This document shows positions 12,882-20,728 of a stretch of 64,000 bases of DNA, piece by piece (within the stretch, counting starts at the first letter, position 1; each line of letters opens with the position of its first letter). Where the stretch lies: the NCBI RefSeq assembly GCF_001425175.1, contig NZ_LMDV01000014.1, forward strand, positions 62,001 through 126,000, in the 5' to 3' direction. Made by a program: the position numbers and the translations under genes. This stretch comes from Nocardioides sp. Root1257 (GTDB taxonomy: Bacteria; Actinomycetota; Actinomycetes; Propionibacteriales; Nocardioidaceae). Below the pieces are notes generated by a model, which worked only from the letters and a program-made list of their open reading frames with translations, was not told the DNA's origin and did not search any database.

Positions 12882-14018
12882 ATGGTCAGGAATAAGGGTG
12901 CGCGCTTCGCGTCCCTGGTGGCAGTGGGCGCGCTTGCGTTCGGTGCCCTTGCAGCGTGTGGCGGGTCCGACTCGGCGGGCGGCAGCGACGGCGACACCGG
13001 CAGCGGTGGCGGCAAGGCCGACGGCAAGGTCGGCGTGATCCTGCCGGACACGACGACGTCGCCGCGCTGGGAGGCCAACGACCGCCCCAGCCTGGAGGCT
13101 GCGTTCAAGGCTGCGGGTGTCGACTACGACATCCAGAACGCCGGCGGTGACACCGCCAAGTTCGGTCAGCTCTGCGACAGCATGATCTCGGGCGGCGTGA
13201 CCGTGCTGATGATCGTCAACCTGGACTCCGAGTCCGGCAAGGCGTGCCTGTCGAAGGCCACCGACGCCGGTGTCCAGAGCATCGACTACGACCGGCTCAC
13301 CCTGGGTGGCGGCGCGTCGTACTACGTGTCGTTCGACAACGTCGAGGTCGGCAAGCTGATGGGTACGGGTCTCCAGGCCTGCCTCGACGAGGCCGGCAAG
13401 ACCAAGGCCAACATCATCTACATCAACGGCGACCCGAACGACAACAACGCCGCGCTGTTCAAGTCCGGCTACGAAGAGGCCCTCAAGCCGAAGATCGACT
13501 CGGGCGACTACACCCTCGTCGGTGACCAGAGCGGCTTCTGGGACGCCACGAAGGCCGGCGACGCCTACGAGCAGCTGTACACCCAGAACAAGGGCAAGAT
13601 CGACGGCGTGGTGTCGGCCAACGACACGATGGCCGGCGGCATCATCGCCCGCATGAAGGACAACGGCACCGCGGGCACCGTCCCGGTGACCGGTCAGGAC
13701 GCCTCCACCGAGGGTCTGCAGAACATCCTCGCCGGCAACCAGTGCGGCACGGTGTACAAGAACACCGACCTCGAGGCCAAGACGGCCTCGGACCTGGCGA
13801 TCGCGCTGATCAACGGTGACACCGACGCCGCCGCCGCTCTGGCGACCGGCTCGGTCAAGGACACGGAGACGGGCAAGGACGTCCCGTCCGCCCTCGCCGT
13901 CCCGGTGTGGATCACGAAGGACAAGGTCCAGAGCGTCATCGACGACGGCTTCGCCTCCGCGGCGGACATCTGCGTCGACGAGTTCGCGAAGGACTGCACG
14001 GCCGCCGGCATCAAGTAA
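12882..14018 (+). CDS. xylF: Sugar ABC transporter substrate-binding lipoprotein, xylose type
   Basis: A 378-residue periplasmic-binding-type lipoprotein. The signal peptide ends in ALAAC (lipobox Cys about residue 26), then a Gly/Ser/Asp-rich tether, then a two-lobed binding domain of the Peripla_BP_4/XylF type (VGVILPDTTTSPRWEAND, IIYINGDPNDNNA, VVSANDTMAGG, VPVTGQDAS). It should capture D-xylose outside the cell. I chose the ATG at 12882 because GGAGG lies 8 nt upstream. It is first in the xylFGH operon, and a hairpin with T tract follows, which probably sets its excess over the membrane subunits. Confidence 0.9.
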   Translation: MVRNKGARFASLVAVGALAFGALAACGGSDSAGGSDGDTGSGGGKADGKVGVILPDTTTSPRWEANDRPSLEAAFKAAGVDYDIQNAGGDTAKFGQLCDSMISGGVTVLMIVNLDSESGKACLSKATDAGVQSIDYDRLTLGGGASYYVSFDNVEVGKLMGTGLQACLDEAGKTKANIIYINGDPNDNNAALFKSGYEEALKPKIDSGDYTLVGDQSGFWDATKAGDAYEQLYTQNKGKIDGVVSANDTMAGGIIARMKDNGTAGTVPVTGQDASTEGLQNILAGNQCGTVYKNTDLEAKTASDLAIALINGDTDAAAALATGSVKDTETGKDVPSALAVPVWITKDKVQSVIDDGFASAADICVDEFAKDCTAAGIK

Positions 14019-14030
14019 CGCCGACATCCA

Positions 14031-14076
14031 GCTCGGGGGCCCGGTCCTACCGGACCGGGTCCCCGAGCCCCTTTTC
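14031..14076 (+). terminator. Intra-operon terminator/attenuator between xylF and xylG
   Basis: GCTCGGGG (14031-14038) pairs with CCCCGAGC (14061-14068). The stem continues inward through CCCGGTCC/GGACCGGG to a small loop, and CCCCTTTTCC follows. This is the best canonical intrinsic terminator in the window. Partial read-through would give high XylF and lower XylGH. Confidence 0.75.
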
Positions 14077-14138
14077 CATGTTCGGGCGCGCCATGGTGTG
14101 CTGCCCGGACCATCAACCCACCGGCGGAGGAGATCCCT

Positions 14139-14933
14139 GTGTCCGTCCCAGCCACCGAGCAGGCAACACGAGCAGCGACTGATCAGCCGCTGCTGAGCCT
14201 GCGGGGCATCCAGAAGAGCTTCGGAGCCGTGCACGTGCTGCGCGGCGTCGACCTCGACGTACGACCGGGCCAGGTCACTGCCCTGGTCGGTGACAACGGT
14301 GCCGGCAAGAGCACCCTGATCAAGGGCATCGCCGGCATCCACGCCTTCGACGAGGGCGAGTACTACTTCGAGGGCCAGCCGGTCCACGTCCACGGCCCGA
14401 AGGACGCGAACTCCCTCGGCATCGAGGTCGTCTACCAGGACCTCGCGCTGTGCGACAACCTGGACGTCGTCCAGAACATGTTCCTCGGTCGCGAGATGGG
14501 CTCCAGCCTGCGTCTCGACGAGACCACGATGGAGACCCGTGCGCGGGAGACGCTCGACGGTCTCTCCGTGCGCACCCTCAAGTCGGTGCGCACCCAGGTG
14601 GCCGCCCTGTCGGGTGGCCAGCGGCAGACGGTGGCGATCGCGCGCGCCGTCCTGTGGAACTCCAAGGTCGTCATCCTCGACGAGCCGACCGCGGCTCTCG
14701 GTGTGGCGCAGACCGAGCAGGTCCTGCTGCTGGTCCGGCGCCTGGCCGACCGCGGCCTCGGCGTCGTGCTGATCAGCCACAACCTCAACGACGTGTTCGA
14801 GGTTGCCGACGACATCGCCGTCCTCTACCTCGGCCAGCTGGTGGCCCAGGTGCGCAAGGACGAGGTCACCCGAGGCGAGGTGGTCGAGCTGATCACCACC
14901 GGCGCCTCCGAGAAGAACGGCGGCGAGCGATGA
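14139..14933 (+). CDS. xylG: Sugar ABC transporter ATP-binding protein, xylose type
   Basis: A 264-residue single ABC ATPase: Walker A GDNGAGKST, Q-loop VYQDLALCDNL, signature LSGGQRQ, Walker B VVILDEP, switch His in LISHNLND. Most XylG/RbsA proteins have two fused ABC domains (about 500 residues). This one has one, so it would act as a homodimer, as in the FrcA-like subgroup. The GTG start has GGAGGAG upstream. The stop overlaps the permease start (ATGA). Confidence 0.9.
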   Translation: MSVPATEQATRAATDQPLLSLRGIQKSFGAVHVLRGVDLDVRPGQVTALVGDNGAGKSTLIKGIAGIHAFDEGEYYFEGQPVHVHGPKDANSLGIEVVYQDLALCDNLDVVQNMFLGREMGSSLRLDETTMETRARETLDGLSVRTLKSVRTQVAALSGGQRQTVAIARAVLWNSKVVILDEPTAALGVAQTEQVLLLVRRLADRGLGVVLISHNLNDVFEVADDIAVLYLGQLVAQVRKDEVTRGEVVELITTGASEKNGGER

Positions 14934-16177
14934 GCACCACCACGGCTCAGGACGAGCAGGAGCAGACCGGCCTCAGCGGCATCGTCAGCGGCTACGTCGC
15001 CAAGGTGCGCGGCGGCGACGTCGGCTCGCTGCCGGCGATCCTCGGCCTCGTCGCCCTGGTCCTCGTCTTCGCCGCGCTGCGGCCCGACACCTTCCCGACC
15101 AAGCTCAACTTCGCCAACCTGATCGGCCAGTCGTCCGGCGTCATGGTGATCGCGATGGGCCTGGTGTTCGTGCTGCTGCTCGGCGAGATCGACCTGTCGG
15201 CCGGCACCACCGGTGGCGTCTCCGCGGCCGTGCTCGGCGTGACGCTCAGCAACCACGGCTGGAACGTGGGGCTGGCGCTCCTCACCGCGATCCTCACCGG
15301 CACCTTCATCGGCCTGTGCCTGGGTCTGTTCATCGCGAAGGTCGGCATCCCGTCGTTCGTGGTGACGCTCGCGGCGTTCCTGGGCTTCCAGGGCGTGATC
15401 CTCGAGATCATCGGCGAGGGCGGCACCATCGGCTACCGCAACGACTTCGTCCTCAAGCTCAACAACGGTGCGATGCCGCTGTGGCTGGGCTGGACGCTCG
15501 CGGTGGTGACGGTCGCCGGCTACGGGCTCGCGACCTTCATCTCGACGTCGCGTCGACGCCAGCAGGGCCTCGTCGCACAGCCGATGCTGCTGTGGGGCAT
15601 CAAGACCGGCGCCCTTGCGATCGCGGTCTTCGCCTTCGTCGCGTTCCTGTCCGCCGAGCGGAGCCCCAATCCGACGCTGAAGTCGATCAAGGGCGTGCCC
15701 AACGTCGTCCTGGTGATCCTCATCCTCGTCGTGGTGCTCGGCTACCTGCTGAGCCGCACCTCGTGGGGTCGGCACATCTACGCCGTCGGTGGCAACGCAG
15801 AGGCAGCCCGTCGGGCGGGCATCAACGTGGCGTGGACCAAGGTCTCCTGCTTCATGATGTGCTCGTCGGTCGCGGCCCTGGGCGGCATCCTGATCGCCAG
15901 CCGGACCAACTCGGTCTCACCGCAGACCGGTGGTCAGTCGACCCTGCTGTACGCCGTGGGCGCTGCCGTCATCGGTGGCACCAGCCTCTTCGGTGGCAAG
16001 GGCAAGATCACGGACGCCGTCATCGGTGGTCTCGTGATCGCGGCCGTGGCCAACGGCATGGGCCTGCTGAACCAGCCCGCGGGCATCGTCTTCATCGTGA
16101 CCGGCATCGTCCTGCTGCTGGCCGCGACCGTTGACGCCCTCAGCCGGCGACGCGCCCAGGCATCCGGACGGGTCTAG
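14930..16177 (+). CDS. xylH: Sugar ABC transporter permease, xylose type
   Basis: A 415-residue inner-membrane permease of the BPD_transp_2 family with about ten to eleven hydrophobic segments. The family loop GEIDLSAGTTGGVSAA lies after the second to third segment, and the conserved cytoplasmic coupling region is TSWGRHIYAVGGNAEAARRAGI. A long polar loop in the middle (TSRRRQQGLVAQ) is usual for XylH. It is translated in overlap with xylG and followed 4 bp later by the ROK gene, so all probably form one transcript. Confidence 0.92.
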   Translation: MSTTTAQDEQEQTGLSGIVSGYVAKVRGGDVGSLPAILGLVALVLVFAALRPDTFPTKLNFANLIGQSSGVMVIAMGLVFVLLLGEIDLSAGTTGGVSAAVLGVTLSNHGWNVGLALLTAILTGTFIGLCLGLFIAKVGIPSFVVTLAAFLGFQGVILEIIGEGGTIGYRNDFVLKLNNGAMPLWLGWTLAVVTVAGYGLATFISTSRRRQQGLVAQPMLLWGIKTGALAIAVFAFVAFLSAERSPNPTLKSIKGVPNVVLVILILVVVLGYLLSRTSWGRHIYAVGGNAEAARRAGINVAWTKVSCFMMCSSVAALGGILIASRTNSVSPQTGGQSTLLYAVGAAVIGGTSLFGGKGKITDAVIGGLVIAAVANGMGLLNQPAGIVFIVTGIVLLLAATVDALSRRRAQASGRV

Positions 16178-16181
16178 CCCC

Positions 16182-17366
16182 ATGCCCACCCCCACCGGCG
16201 TCGGCACCGAGGAGCTGCGGCGCGCGAACCTGCGCGCCATCCTCCAGACGGTGCACACGCACGGACCGACCACCCGAGCGGTGCTCACGAAGCAGCTCGG
16301 GCTCAACCGCAGCACGATCGGCGCGCTGACCGGAGAGCTGCAGTCGCTCGGCCTGGTCACCGAGCAGACGGCGGTGGTGGGTGGGCGAGGGCGACCCTCG
16401 CACCTCGTGGTCCCCAGCGAGGACAACGTGGTGGTCGCCGTCGACGTCGGGGTCGACCGGATCGCCGTGGCACTGGTCGGCCTCGGGGGCGAGGTCCTGG
16501 ACCGCCGTACCCGCGGCCACCAGCGGGGTGAGCACGACGTCGCCCACGTGGTCGAGTCGGTCGCCCAGATGATCGAGGAGACCCTGTCGGCCTCGCAGCA
16601 CCGACGCTGCCTCGGGATCGGCGCCGCCGTCCCCGGAGCGGTGCGGGCCAGTGACGGTCTGGTGCGCTTCGCACCCAACCTGGGCTGGTACGACGAGCCC
16701 TTCACCGAGCTGCTCGCGACCCGGCTCGGCCGGCCCGTCTCGACGGCCAACGACGCCAACCTCGGGGTGCTCGCCGAGCACATCCGAGGCGCTGCCGTCG
16801 GCTACTCCGAGGTCGCCTACCTCAGCGCCAGCGTCGGCATCGGCGGTGGGTTCCTGGTGGGCGGTCGCCCGCTCACCGGCGCACGTGGGTACGCCGGCGA
16901 GGTCGGCCACATGCAGGTCGACAGCCAGGGACCGGAGTGCCGCTGCGGTGCGGTCGGCTGCTGGGAGATGAAGGTCGGCGAGAACGTCCTGCTGCAGAAC
17001 GCCGGACGGCTCACCGGCGGCGGACCGCCGGCGGTGGCCGAGGTGATCGCAGCGGCCGAGGCCGGTGAGGCCCGCGCCGCAGCAGCGGTGGACGGCGTCG
17101 CCGAGTGGTGCGGCGTCGGGATCCGCGCGATCGTCAACCTCTTCAACCCCGAGGTCGTCGTGCTGGGCGGCTGCCTGGCCCAGGTCTGGCGCGCCGCGGA
17201 GACGAGGGTCGTCGAGTCCTTCGAGAGCAGCAGCCTGATGTCGCCGCGCGCCGACACGGTCATCCGCTCGGCCCGGCTGGGCGACGACTCGCCGCTGATC
17301 GGCGCCGCTGAGCTGGCCTTCGAGCCCGTGCTCGACCGTCCGCAGGCGGTTCCGCAGGCGGTCTGA
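16182..17366 (+). CDS. xylR: ROK-family transcriptional repressor of the xyl genes
   Basis: A 394-residue regulator with an N-terminal winged helix (about 10-75; TRAVLTKQLGLNRSTIGALT recognition region) and a ROK sugar-kinase-like domain (VVAVDVGVDRIAVALVG, SVGIGGGFLVGG). The ROK zinc motif is present: GHMQVD, then CRCGAVGCWE. The kinase Asp/nucleotide residues are not expected to be active in such repressors. It lies immediately after xylH, and GTTTG-N7-AACAAA and TTG-N7-CAA palindromes occur upstream of xylA and xylF, so xylose-responsive repression of both is likely. Sugar specificity is inferred from context. Confidence 0.85.
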   Translation: MPTPTGVGTEELRRANLRAILQTVHTHGPTTRAVLTKQLGLNRSTIGALTGELQSLGLVTEQTAVVGGRGRPSHLVVPSEDNVVVAVDVGVDRIAVALVGLGGEVLDRRTRGHQRGEHDVAHVVESVAQMIEETLSASQHRRCLGIGAAVPGAVRASDGLVRFAPNLGWYDEPFTELLATRLGRPVSTANDANLGVLAEHIRGAAVGYSEVAYLSASVGIGGGFLVGGRPLTGARGYAGEVGHMQVDSQGPECRCGAVGCWEMKVGENVLLQNAGRLTGGGPPAVAEVIAAAEAGEARAAAAVDGVAEWCGVGIRAIVNLFNPEVVVLGGCLAQVWRAAETRVVESFESSSLMSPRADTVIRSARLGDDSPLIGAAELAFEPVLDRPQAVPQAV

Positions 17367-17374
17367 GGGACCGG

Positions 17375-17380
17375 TAGCCT
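17375..17380 (+). promoter_or_regulatory. Leaderless -10 box for pgsA
   Basis: TAGCCT ends 9 nt before the ATG at 17390, in the 23-bp gap after the ROK gene. No ribosome binding site is visible. Confidence 0.5.
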
Positions 17381-17389
17381 GCTGCCGCC

Positions 17390-18010
17390 ATGATGGAACG
17401 TTTCCGCGCCTTCTTCACGAAGGTCATCTCCCCGGTCGCCCACCTCCTGATCCGCCTCGGCGTCAGCCCCGACGCCGTCACGCTGGTCGGGACGCTCGGC
17501 GTCTGCGCCGGGGCTCTGGTGTTCTTCCCGCAGGGCAAGCTGCTGACCGGCGTCCTGGTGATCACCGCGTTCGTGTTCAGCGACCTGCTCGACGGCTACA
17601 TGGCGCGCACGACGGGCCGGGTGAGCAAGTTCGGCGCGTTCTGGGACTCGACGCTCGACCGCCTCGGCGACGGCGCGATCTTCATCGGTCTCGCCCTCTA
17701 CTTCGCGTGGGAGGAGCCGAGTCGGCTCTACCTGGTGCTCAGCCTCGTCTGCCTGCTGATGGGCGGCGTCACGTCGTACGCCCGGTCGCGCGGCGAGACC
17801 CTCGGCTTCAACGTCAAGGTCGGCATCGCCGAGCGGGCGGACCGGCTCGTCCTGATCCTGGTGATGACCGGCCTCGGCGCGATCTTCGACCTGCCCGTGC
17901 TGATGTACATCGCCCTGTGGGCACTGGCCGTCGCGTCGAGCGTGACCGTGGTCCAGCGCGTGTGGGTGGTCCGGAAGCAGGCTCTGGCCGAGGCCAGCAC
18001 TACGATCTAG
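17390..18010 (+). CDS. pgsA: Phosphatidylinositol phosphate synthase (CDP-alcohol phosphatidyltransferase)
   Basis: A 206-residue membrane enzyme with about five to six hydrophobic segments. The family signature is complete: DG-YM-AR-x8-G-x3-D-x3-D in LLDGYMARTTGRVSKFG and AFWDSTLDRLGD. The KVGIAERADR segment matches actinobacterial enzymes that join CDP-diacylglycerol and inositol-1-phosphate. The next genes of the mycobacterial cluster (acyltransferase patB1 and mannosyltransferase pimA) are missing here; pdxS follows directly. The IMPase-like gene at 8776 could relate to the same inositol pathway. Confidence 0.85.
   Translation: MMERFRAFFTKVISPVAHLLIRLGVSPDAVTLVGTLGVCAGALVFFPQGKLLTGVLVITAFVFSDLLDGYMARTTGRVSKFGAFWDSTLDRLGDGAIFIGLALYFAWEEPSRLYLVLSLVCLLMGGVTSYARSRGETLGFNVKVGIAERADRLVLILVMTGLGAIFDLPVLMYIALWALAVASSVTVVQRVWVVRKQALAEASTTI
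18001..18006 (+). promoter_or_regulatory. -10 box of pdxS inside the end of pgsA
   Basis: TACGAT covers part of the last sense codons of pgsA and ends 6 nt before the pdxS ATG (18013). pdxS can therefore be transcribed separately as a leaderless mRNA. Confidence 0.5.
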
Positions 18011-18012
18011 GC

Positions 18013-18921
18013 ATGGTCGAGAACACCCCCGAGAACACGTCCCACACCGGCACGACGCGCGTGAAGCGCGGCATGGCCGAGATGCTGAAGGGCGGCGTCA
18101 TCATGGACGTCGTCAACGCGGAGCAGGCCAAGATCGCCGAGGACGCCGGCGCGGTCGCCGTGATGGCGCTCGAGCGGGTCCCCGCCGACATCCGCGCCCA
18201 GGGCGGCGTGTCCCGGATGAGCGACCCGGACATGATCGACGGCATCATCGAGGCCGTCTCGATCCCGGTGATGGCCAAGGCCCGGATCGGCCACTTCGCC
18301 GAGGCCCAGGTGCTGCAGTCGCTCGGTGTGGACTACATCGACGAGTCCGAGGTGCTGACCCCGGCCGACTACGAGAACCACATCGACAAGTGGGCCTTCA
18401 CGGTCCCGTTCGTGTGCGGTGCGACCAACCTGGGCGAGGCGCTGCGCCGCATCACCGAGGGCGCGGCGATGATCCGCTCCAAGGGTGAGGCCGGCACCGG
18501 CGACGTCTCGAACGCCGTGACTCACATGCGCACGATCCGCAAGCAGATCCGCCGGCTCGGTGCCCTCGAGGGCGACGAGCTCTACGTCGCGGCGAAGGAG
18601 CTGCAGGCGCCGTACGACCTGGTCAAGGAGGTCGCCGAGAAGGGCAAGCTCCCGGTGGTGCTCTTCACGGCCGGTGGCATCGCGACGCCGGCGGACGCCG
18701 CGATGATGATGCAGCTCGGCGCCGAGGGCGTGTTCGTCGGCTCCGGTATCTTCAAGGCCGGCAACCCGGCGCAGCGCGCCGAGGCGATCGTGAAGGCCAC
18801 GACGTTCCACGACGACCCCGACATGGTCGCCAAGGTCTCGCGGGGCCTGGGCGAGGCGATGGTCGGGATCAACGTCGAGGAGATCCCGCAGCCGCACCGG
18901 CTCGCCGAGCGCGGCTGGTAG
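18013..18921 (+). CDS. pdxS: Pyridoxal 5'-phosphate synthase lyase subunit
   Basis: A 302-residue (beta-alpha)8 protein that builds PLP from ribose 5-phosphate, glyceraldehyde 3-phosphate and ammonia supplied by PdxT. Family landmarks: GGVIMDVVNAEQAKIAE, ALERVPADIR, MAKARIGHFAEAQ (active-site Lys of the first imine), GEAGTG phosphate loop, and VKGIATPAD-like FTAGGIATPAD. The normal 12-mer-forming C-terminus is present. Its partner gene pdxT lies 3.9 kb downstream, separated by a five-gene secretion locus. Confidence 0.97.
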   Translation: MVENTPENTSHTGTTRVKRGMAEMLKGGVIMDVVNAEQAKIAEDAGAVAVMALERVPADIRAQGGVSRMSDPDMIDGIIEAVSIPVMAKARIGHFAEAQVLQSLGVDYIDESEVLTPADYENHIDKWAFTVPFVCGATNLGEALRRITEGAAMIRSKGEAGTGDVSNAVTHMRTIRKQIRRLGALEGDELYVAAKELQAPYDLVKEVAEKGKLPVVLFTAGGIATPADAAMMMQLGAEGVFVGSGIFKAGNPAQRAEAIVKATTFHDDPDMVAKVSRGLGEAMVGINVEEIPQPHRLAERGW

Positions 18922-18945
18922 TGCCGGCGGTCTAGACGCAGAGGC

Positions 18946-18967
18946 GGGCCGAGCCGCATTTCGGCCC
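18946..18967 (+). terminator. Hairpin after pdxS
   Basis: GGGCCGA (18946-18952) pairs with TCGGCCC (18961-18967) over an 8-nt loop that contains CATT, 24 bp after the pdxS stop. There is no T tract, so it is a weak terminator candidate. It separates pdxS from the secretion locus. Confidence 0.4.
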
Positions 18968-18990
18968 CGGCCTCAAGTGGGCCTCGTCGA

Positions 18991-19012
18991 CCCCCGATGC
19001 AGCCATCGGGGG
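18991..19012 (+). other. Leader hairpin before the secretion locus
   Basis: CCCCCGATG pairs perfectly with CATCGGGGG around a CAGC tetraloop, 51 nt before the first gene of the locus. TCAAGTGG occurs on each side (about 18974 and 19044), the second copy partly overlapping the GGAGG ribosome binding site. The layout suggests an RNA leader or protein-binding element rather than a simple promoter. Confidence 0.4.
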
Positions 19013-19063
19013 GACTCCTCGGGCTGTGCGTCCTCCACACGCATCAAGTGGAGGAGTCATCCG

Positions 19064-19621
19064 ATGAAGAAGGCGACGAAGGGCGCGCTGGCGCTCGCCG
19101 CAGCAGGCAGCCTGCTGGTCGGCGGGGCCGGCTCGCTGGCGTACTGGACCGGCACCGCGACCGTGGGCGGGGCGAGCATCTCGTCCGGCACGATCACGCT
19201 GAGCGCGCCGGACTGCTCGACCAACGTGAGCGCCGGCACGCACGGCTGGCAGCTCGACGGCGGCACCGCGTTCACGCCCGGCACCGACACGATCGTCCCC
19301 GGGGACACGCTCACCAAGGTGTGCAACACGACGCTCACCATGACCGGCAACCACATCGGTGCGACGCTGGCACTCGGCAGCGCGTCGTTCGCCGGCCCCG
19401 GTGGTGACGCGAACCTCGAGGCCGCGCTCAGCGGGGCGTCCGCGACCTTCAAGGTCGACGGTGCGGCGTACGCGCCCATCACGAACCCGGGCACCTACAC
19501 GGTGCAGGTCACGGTGACCGTGCCGTTCCCGTCGGGTGTCACCGCGGACAACACCAAGTCGGTGAGCGCGACGCTCGACGACCTCACGTTCACGGCCACG
19601 CAGACGCACGACCCGTCGTAG
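19064..19621 (+). CDS. Secreted protein with SipW-type signal peptide
   Basis: A 185-residue exported protein. The signal region MKKATKGALALAAAGSLLVG is followed by GSLAYWTGTATVGG and then ISSGTITLSAPDC. This is the 'alternate-type' signal-peptide pattern of SipW substrates (TasA has FNDIKSKDATFASGTLDLSA at the same place). The mature part is Thr/Gly/Val-rich beta-type sequence with only two Cys (APDC, KVC) and TIVPGDTLTK, comparable to the TasA PGD-LTK segment. The start is fixed by GGAGG upstream. The adjacent signal peptidase gene starts 4 bp after it. It may form surface fibres or matrix, by analogy only. Confidence 0.75.
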   Translation: MKKATKGALALAAAGSLLVGGAGSLAYWTGTATVGGASISSGTITLSAPDCSTNVSAGTHGWQLDGGTAFTPGTDTIVPGDTLTKVCNTTLTMTGNHIGATLALGSASFAGPGGDANLEAALSGASATFKVDGAAYAPITNPGTYTVQVTVTVPFPSGVTADNTKSVSATLDDLTFTATQTHDPS

Positions 19622-19625
19622 TCCG

Positions 19626-20222
19626 ATGGTCGCGACCACCCCGGAGCGGACGGTGCCCACCTCGGTGGGTGGGCACCGCCGGACGGGTGCGCTCGGCTGG
19701 GTCGGTCAGGTCGCGGCCTGGTTCGTCATCCTGGCGGCCGGGGCGGTCCTGGTCGTCGCCGTGGTGGTCCCGCGGCTCGCCGGCGGGACGGCGTACGTGA
19801 TCGAGACCGGGTCGATGCGCCCGGGCCTTCCGCCGGGGACGCTGGTGGTGGTCCGGTCGGGCGACCCCGCCGACGTGGCGCTCGGCGACGTGATCACCTA
19901 CCAGCAGCGTTCCGGGGATCCGACGGTGGTCACGCACCGGGTGGTGACGATCGGCTACGACGGCACGGGCGCGGTCCGCTGGCGCACCCAGGGCGACGCG
20001 AACGACGTGGCGGACCCGGACTGGGTGGTCCCGGAGCAGCTGAAGGGCGAGGTCTGGTACGCCGTGCCCTACCTCGGGTACGCCGGCGCCCTGTTCACCG
20101 GCGACCAGCGTGGCCTGCTGACCGGGCTCCTCGTGCTCGGGCTGGTCGGCTACGGGCTGGTGCAGGTCCGCGGAGCGCTGGTCGAGCGGCGACGCAGCCA
20201 TGGGGGGAGTGGTCGGTCATGA
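19626..20222 (+). CDS. SipW-type signal peptidase I (Ser/His, ER-like)
   Basis: A 198-residue membrane peptidase. A TM segment (about 28-50) precedes ETGSMRPGLPPG with nucleophile Ser63. Box C is GDVITY, and the general base position is His104 in VVTHRVV instead of the Lys of normal bacterial SPase I. This is the archaeal/ER/SipW signature. Box E reads TQGDANDVAD. A second TM segment (about 163-182) precedes a basic C-terminus. It should cleave the signal peptides of the neighbouring substrates. The stop overlaps the next start by 4 bp (ATGA). Confidence 0.88.
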   Translation: MVATTPERTVPTSVGGHRRTGALGWVGQVAAWFVILAAGAVLVVAVVVPRLAGGTAYVIETGSMRPGLPPGTLVVVRSGDPADVALGDVITYQQRSGDPTVVTHRVVTIGYDGTGAVRWRTQGDANDVADPDWVVPEQLKGEVWYAVPYLGYAGALFTGDQRGLLTGLLVLGLVGYGLVQVRGALVERRRSHGGSGRS

Positions 20223-20707
20223 GGTGGCAGCGCACGATGACGGTCGCGGTGACGCTCACGAGCGGGACGCTCCTGGTGGTGCCGCCGCCGACATCGGCGG
20301 CGGACACGTGGTCGCCGGTCGCCGTGAGCCGCGACGGGCACACCTGGACCCGCTCGCTCGTCGGCCCGCTGTTCCCGCGGCACGTCGCGCTGGTCCCCGG
20401 TGACGAGATGACGCGGACGTTCCTGGTGCGCAACCAGAGCGGGGCGCCGGCCGTGGTCGCGGTGCAGGTCAATGGCACCGACGGCCCCGAGTCCGGGGGA
20501 CTCCACTTCGCGGTGAGCTCCGGACAGGGGTGGGTGCCGGTGGGCGCGCGCGACGACGGGCCGGCCCTGGAGCTGCCGATGGCCTCGGGAGACGTACGGC
20601 GGGTACGGGTGCGGGTCGACCTGGACCCGCGTTCGGGCAACGAGTCGATGGGGAGCCGGGACCTGGTCCAGGTCCGGATCACCCCGTCGCCGGCGCAGGC
20701 CGGCTGA
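20219..20707 (+). CDS. Small secreted beta-rich protein of the SipW locus
   Basis: A 162-residue protein with a conventional-looking signal peptide (hydrophobic 6-22, then PPTSAADTW with an AxA-type cleavage site near residue 28). The mature part has VALVPGDEMTRTFLVRNQS, the same PGD-T-F-V-N-S arrangement seen in TasA/camelysin-like proteins, so it may share that beta-sandwich fold. It lacks the FAYW/SGTL motif of the two other substrates. It has no transmembrane anchor and no cysteine. Translationally coupled to the signal peptidase. I do not recognise a named family. Confidence 0.65.
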   Translation: MRWQRTMTVAVTLTSGTLLVVPPPTSAADTWSPVAVSRDGHTWTRSLVGPLFPRHVALVPGDEMTRTFLVRNQSGAPAVVAVQVNGTDGPESGGLHFAVSSGQGWVPVGARDDGPALELPMASGDVRRVRVRVDLDPRSGNESMGSRDLVQVRITPSPAQAG

Positions 20708-20728
20708 CCGGGTCGAGGGGAGCACACG

